From contig NZ_RQEV01000001.1 of NCBI RefSeq assembly GCF_004771275.1, forward strand, positions 162,927 through 226,926: a stretch of 64,000 nt of DNA, in the 5' to 3' direction. A program made the translations under genes and the position numbers. The first letter of the stretch is position 1, and each line of letters starts with the position of its first letter. Below are positions 61,388 to 64,000 of this stretch, piece by piece. This DNA is from Leptospira fluminis (lineage in GTDB: Bacteria; Spirochaetota; Leptospiria; Leptospirales; Leptospiraceae). The notes under the pieces were generated by a model. The model searched no databases. It saw only the letters and a list, made by a program, of their open reading frames with translations, and was not told the origin of the DNA.

Positions 61388-63313
61388 TCATTTTATGGAA
61401 GTAAAATTCGATCCGAGCCCGATCTCCAAATTCGAAACCGATAATCCGATCATTTCATCTTGATCGGATTGATTTCGGGCGATGGAATTCCCAAAGCTCT
61501 GCCCGAACGGAACCGACAATATGGAAGTAGCGACTCCTCCTGCACTCAAATTTTGGTTTCCCGGTCCGGACGTTCCCGCACTTTTAAAATAATATACTTG
61601 TCCGGCACCTCCGGTCGCGCTCACTAAGACGTCGGACATTCCGTCTCCGGTAATGTCTTGGAGGGAAGTAAAAATTCCGAAATTCAAACCTGCCGACGGT
61701 CCGGTCAGAACCGAAGTCGCCGTCCCGCCCGAACTCAAATCTACATTGGAAAATCCCGCTGCGCCTGAACTTTGAAATAGATAAACATTCCCATAACCGG
61801 CCGATGAGAGATAGGATCCTATGAGCAGGTCGAAATAGCCGTCGCCGTTCGTGTCTCCTGTAGAAACGGAGACGCCAAATGAGCAATTCGTACCTCCGTT
61901 GCAAGTTGCAAGCGCTGGCCCGATAAAAGTGGCATTCGGTGTGGTGGAATAGGGGGTTACGGAGCTGCAATTTGAATTAAAAACGAAAACGATACCCTGA
62001 TTCGTATTAAATGAGGATCCTCCTACCCCAAGATCGGCACAAGAATCTCCGTTAAAATCCGCCAGGGCGAATGATCCGGCTCCGAGGGAACAGCCCGTGC
62101 CGGAAGCGCAGCCCGGTGCGGGAGAAGTAGGACCGACCAGAAATTGCTGCGGAGCCCCTGGGATCGTTCCCGAATTGGAGATAAAAATATAAAGTCTCCC
62201 TTGCTGTGCACTATAGGTAGGAGCAGAAACGACAAGATCCGTATAACCGTCGGCGTTAATATCCCCTATCGCGGATTGAAAACCGAAATCATCGTTATTT
62301 CCGAAATTATAAGTGATATCGGCAATGGCTCCGGTAGATAGATCTTTCGAAGGAACGCCGGCCGTTCCCTGGCTGTAAAAAATATATCCTAGACCGCCTG
62401 ACCAAGGACTGGTCAAGATCGCATCGTCGTAACCGTCATTATTGACGTCCCCGCCCATTACAAAGGAACCTAATCTGTTCCCTGTCGTATGTCCTTTTAT
62501 GAAACTGTTATATGTACCTCCCGAATTTAGATTCTGACTGACAATACCGCCCTGCCCGGAACTATGAAAAATATAAACGTGACCGAATGTGGTATATCCG
62601 GGAGCTGCCTGGCTTCCGATGACTATATCCGCATAACCATCCCCATTAAAATCGCCGGCTCCAATTCTATCTCCGAAATAAGAACTGCCGACAAGACCGT
62701 CCGTCAAAATCGAATCGGGAGAACTGGAGGGAATTCCCGTGCTTCCATGTGCCAAAAAAACCAAACCGTAACCCTGTACGGAGTTAGTGAGAACATCGCT
62801 GAGAATCACATCCGGAAATCCGTCACCGTCCGTGTCATGATTCGTTCCTTTTACTACATTCAAAACTTGCGGGGCCGAACGATTCCCCACTCCGTCCATC
62901 GCTGTCACGGAAATCTTGTGTTTACTTCCTATATTCCAATGGGTTCCCGTAATTGCTTGGGCCGGAAGTTGGTACCTCCAATTCAGACCGTTGATCGCCG
63001 CATTCGTATATGGACCGCCGTCCAAGGATACGGACACGGAGACAATTCCCGGGCGAATTTGGCCTACAAGAAAACCTGTCTGGAGAATGGAATGATTCGC
63101 GATATTGGAGATCGTAACCGAAGGACTGAATGCGAAAAGAGCCAAGAACAACTGACTTATATTGGAATCCGGACAACGAGAATTGGGAATTTGGACCCAA
63201 CATTCGACCATCGGAAGAAATATCGGATTCGACCAGCAATTTATATTCGGAGAACCGGCCAATATGAGAAAAAAGAATGTTAAAAGTTTTTGATAGAAAT
63301 TTTGGCGAATCAC
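61388..63313 (-). CDS. FG-GAP / integrin-alpha-like repeat protein, exported
   Basis: Exported protein of 641 residues. After an N-terminal hydrophobic signal and an Ig-like region (SVSLDGGPYTNAAI and the SKHKISVTAMDGVGN strand pattern), it holds seven or so FG-GAP repeats. Each has a calcium loop such as DTDGDGFPD, DFNGDGYAD, DVNNDGYDD, DINADGYTD, DFNGDSCAD, DTNGDGYFD and DITGDGMSD. These form a seven-bladed propeller as in integrin alpha chains, suggesting a calcium-dependent surface adhesin. The GTG start has no ribosome binding site, and a GAGGAG lies 26 bases upstream before an ATG with a stop two codons later, so the true 5' end is unclear. Confidence 0.88.
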   Translation of the reverse strand: MIRQNFYQKLLTFFFLILAGSPNINCWSNPIFLPMVECWVQIPNSRCPDSNISQLFLALFAFSPSVTISNIANHSILQTGFLVGQIRPGIVSVSVSLDGGPYTNAAINGLNWRYQLPAQAITGTHWNIGSKHKISVTAMDGVGNRSAPQVLNVVKGTNHDTDGDGFPDVILSDVLTNSVQGYGLVFLAHGSTGIPSSSPDSILTDGLVGSSYFGDRIGAGDFNGDGYADIVIGSQAAPGYTTFGHVYIFHSSGQGGIVSQNLNSGGTYNSFIKGHTTGNRLGSFVMGGDVNNDGYDDAILTSPWSGGLGYIFYSQGTAGVPSKDLSTGAIADITYNFGNNDDFGFQSAIGDINADGYTDLVVSAPTYSAQQGRLYIFISNSGTIPGAPQQFLVGPTSPAPGCASGTGCSLGAGSFALADFNGDSCADLGVGGSSFNTNQGIVFVFNSNCSSVTPYSTTPNATFIGPALATCNGGTNCSFGVSVSTGDTNGDGYFDLLIGSYLSSAGYGNVYLFQSSGAAGFSNVDLSSGGTATSVLTGPSAGLNFGIFTSLQDITGDGMSDVLVSATGGAGQVYYFKSAGTSGPGNQNLSAGGVATSILSVPFGQSFGNSIARNQSDQDEMIGLSVSNLEIGLGSNFTSIK

Positions 63314-63398
63314 GAGCTTGAACCGACTTAGAACATCAACTCCTCAGACGAAGGAAAAGAATTTCTTACAGGAGTTCAATAAAAATTTGTCTTTTAGC

Positions 63399-64000
63399 TG
63401 TGCTGAGATAGTATTCACCTGACAGTCATCGAAAAACCGGTGGCCCCAGTTTCTTCTGAAAGAGAAAATGATTTTACGACAAATTATTTAAACTCAGGAG
63501 AAACCGATGACCACCTGCACCAATGCAACAACAAAAGCCACTAGAAGAAAGCTAAATTTACTAGAGCTTGCAAATGAATTAGAAAATGTAAGCAAAGCCT
63601 GCAAGATCATGGGATATTCCCGTCAGCAGTTCTACGAGATTCGAAGAAACTTCCAAACCTATGGAGCTGAAGGTCTTCTGGACAGAATCCCAGGAGCCAA
63701 TGGCCCACATCCTAATAGAGTCAGCGAGGAAATCGAAAAGGAAGTCCTGGAATACTCACTTCATCATCCGACTCATGGATGCCTAAAGGTCGCTCAACAA
63801 CTTAGCCTCAAGGGTGTTAAAGTAAGTTCAGGTGGAGTCAGAGGAGTTTGGGCAAGGAATAAACTCGTAACAAAACACCAAAGGCTTCTGAGGCTCGAAG
63901 AACATCATCGGGATAAAATCATTCCCCTCAGCGAAAACCAGATCCGGCTACTCGAAAAATTCGATCCTGAATACAGAGAAAGGCACATACAAGCCGATTC
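63399..64000 (+). mobile_element. IS481-type insertion sequence, left part
   Basis: A transposase gene starts at 63507, and a TGTG end fits the usual IS481-family 5'-TGT terminal sequence at 63399 (TGTGCTGAGATAG). The right end lies outside the window, so the terminal repeats and target duplication cannot be verified. It lies about 85 bases from the 5' end of the FG-GAP gene. Confidence 0.7.
63507..64000 (+). CDS. IS481-family transposase, N-terminal part
   Basis: The frame runs off the window end, giving 164 or more residues. The first part is an HTH domain (NELENVSKACKIMGYSRQQFYEIRRNF), then GAEGLLDRIPG and NRVSEEIEKEVLEYSLHHPTHGCLKVAQQL, the second HTH typical of IS481 and IS3-like transposases. 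The catalytic DDE domain would follow beyond base 64000, beginning after FRERH-like text (YRERHIQAD). CAGGAG lies six bases before the ATG. It is intact as far as seen, so the copy may be active. Confidence 0.9.
   Translation, partial: MTTCTNATTKATRRKLNLLELANELENVSKACKIMGYSRQQFYEIRRNFQTYGAEGLLDRIPGANGPHPNRVSEEIEKEVLEYSLHHPTHGCLKVAQQLSLKGVKVSSGGVRGVWARNKLVTKHQRLLRLEEHHRDKIIPLSENQIRLLEKFDPEYRERHIQAD

Noticed and set aside
61141..61404. Frame of 87 codons in the spacer before the FG-GAP gene
   Set aside because: It mainly translates a GC-rich hairpin block and AT-rich flanks, with no ribosome site.
62564..63283. Open frame of 239 codons opposite the FG-GAP gene
   Set aside because: The repeats DxNxDGxxD on the minus strand show which strand codes. 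The plus-strand product is an Ile/Arg-rich artefact.
1..64000. tRNA, rRNA or CRISPR arrays
   Set aside because: I saw no cloverleaf with a GGTTCGAATCC-type arm outside coding sequence, no rRNA-like blocks and no regularly spaced direct repeats. A tRNAscan-SE or CRISPR search would be more sensitive.

Overview
The window is chromosomal DNA of a spirochaete of the genus Leptospira, most likely from the pathogenic or intermediate clade. The decisive marker is lipL41 (38404-39474) with its partner gene lep. Other Leptospira traits are many lipoproteins with loose spirochaetal lipoboxes, many PAS, PP2C and histidine kinase signalling proteins, a vitamin K-dependent carboxylase-like protein, and frequent TTG or GTG starts. 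No rRNA, tRNA or CRISPR array was seen. About 61 protein genes are called, on both strands and mostly in short operons. Start and stop codons often overlap by four bases (ATGA or TTGA).

Layout. 1-5.5 kb: ribF, a zinc-ribbon protein, and two tandem membrane PP2C phosphatases. 5.5-8.5 kb: fliD with a co-transcribed unknown gene. 8.5-12.7 kb: lipoproteins, an acyl-CoA dehydrogenase and a rhomboid-like membrane protein. 12.9-18.6 kb: a DUF3347-like exported protein, then a tight operon ppk / FAD-linked dehydrogenase / TMEM220-like / DUF374 acyltransferase. 20.4-26.0 kb: a four-gene run joining two sensor kinases to AmgK and MurU of peptidoglycan-sugar recycling. 26.1-26.9 kb: an AT-rich higBA toxin-antitoxin island with a palindromic operator. 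27.0-33.8 kb: ECF sigma factor plus ClpP, pgi, galK, STAS protein, uracil-DNA glycosylase and a Cdd1-like protein. 34-37.9 kb: a beta-lactamase-fold lipoprotein with a probable 3' frameshift, and a B12-binding radical SAM protein. 38-41.6 kb: lep, lipL41, nadA, ispF and a rimI-like gene. 41.8-47.8 kb: DoxX-like protein, TPR lipoprotein, dprA, the carboxylase-like HTTM protein, a UPF0316 protein and a SET methyltransferase. 48-52.3 kb: rnk-like gene, exported MsrA, PAS-LuxR regulator, GST and a PA0069-type radical SAM gene with a likely leaderless mRNA. 52.4-60.2 kb: envelope proteins, a secreted alpha/beta hydrolase, a HisKA_2 kinase, DedA, an SPFH protein and a serine hydrolase pair. From 60.2 kb the sequence looks accessory: an orphan gene remnant, AT-rich spacers, a GC-rich structured repeat, an FG-GAP protein and, at the right edge, an IS481-type insertion sequence cut by the window.

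Themes. Signalling is dense: two PP2C phosphatases, an STAS protein, three histidine kinases, an ECF sigma factor and a LuxR-type regulator. This fits partner-switching and two-component control of envelope functions. Envelope maintenance is the second theme: AmgK/MurU, DedA, SPFH, the acyltransferase, the serine hydrolases and LipL41/Lep. The most unusual observations are the kinase-AmgK-MurU cluster, the terminator hairpin inside the first codons of lep, the probable leaderless radical SAM gene, and the beta-lactamase gene whose natural-looking C-terminus lies in the -1 frame after a C run. All calls were made by reading the sequence, with no database search.
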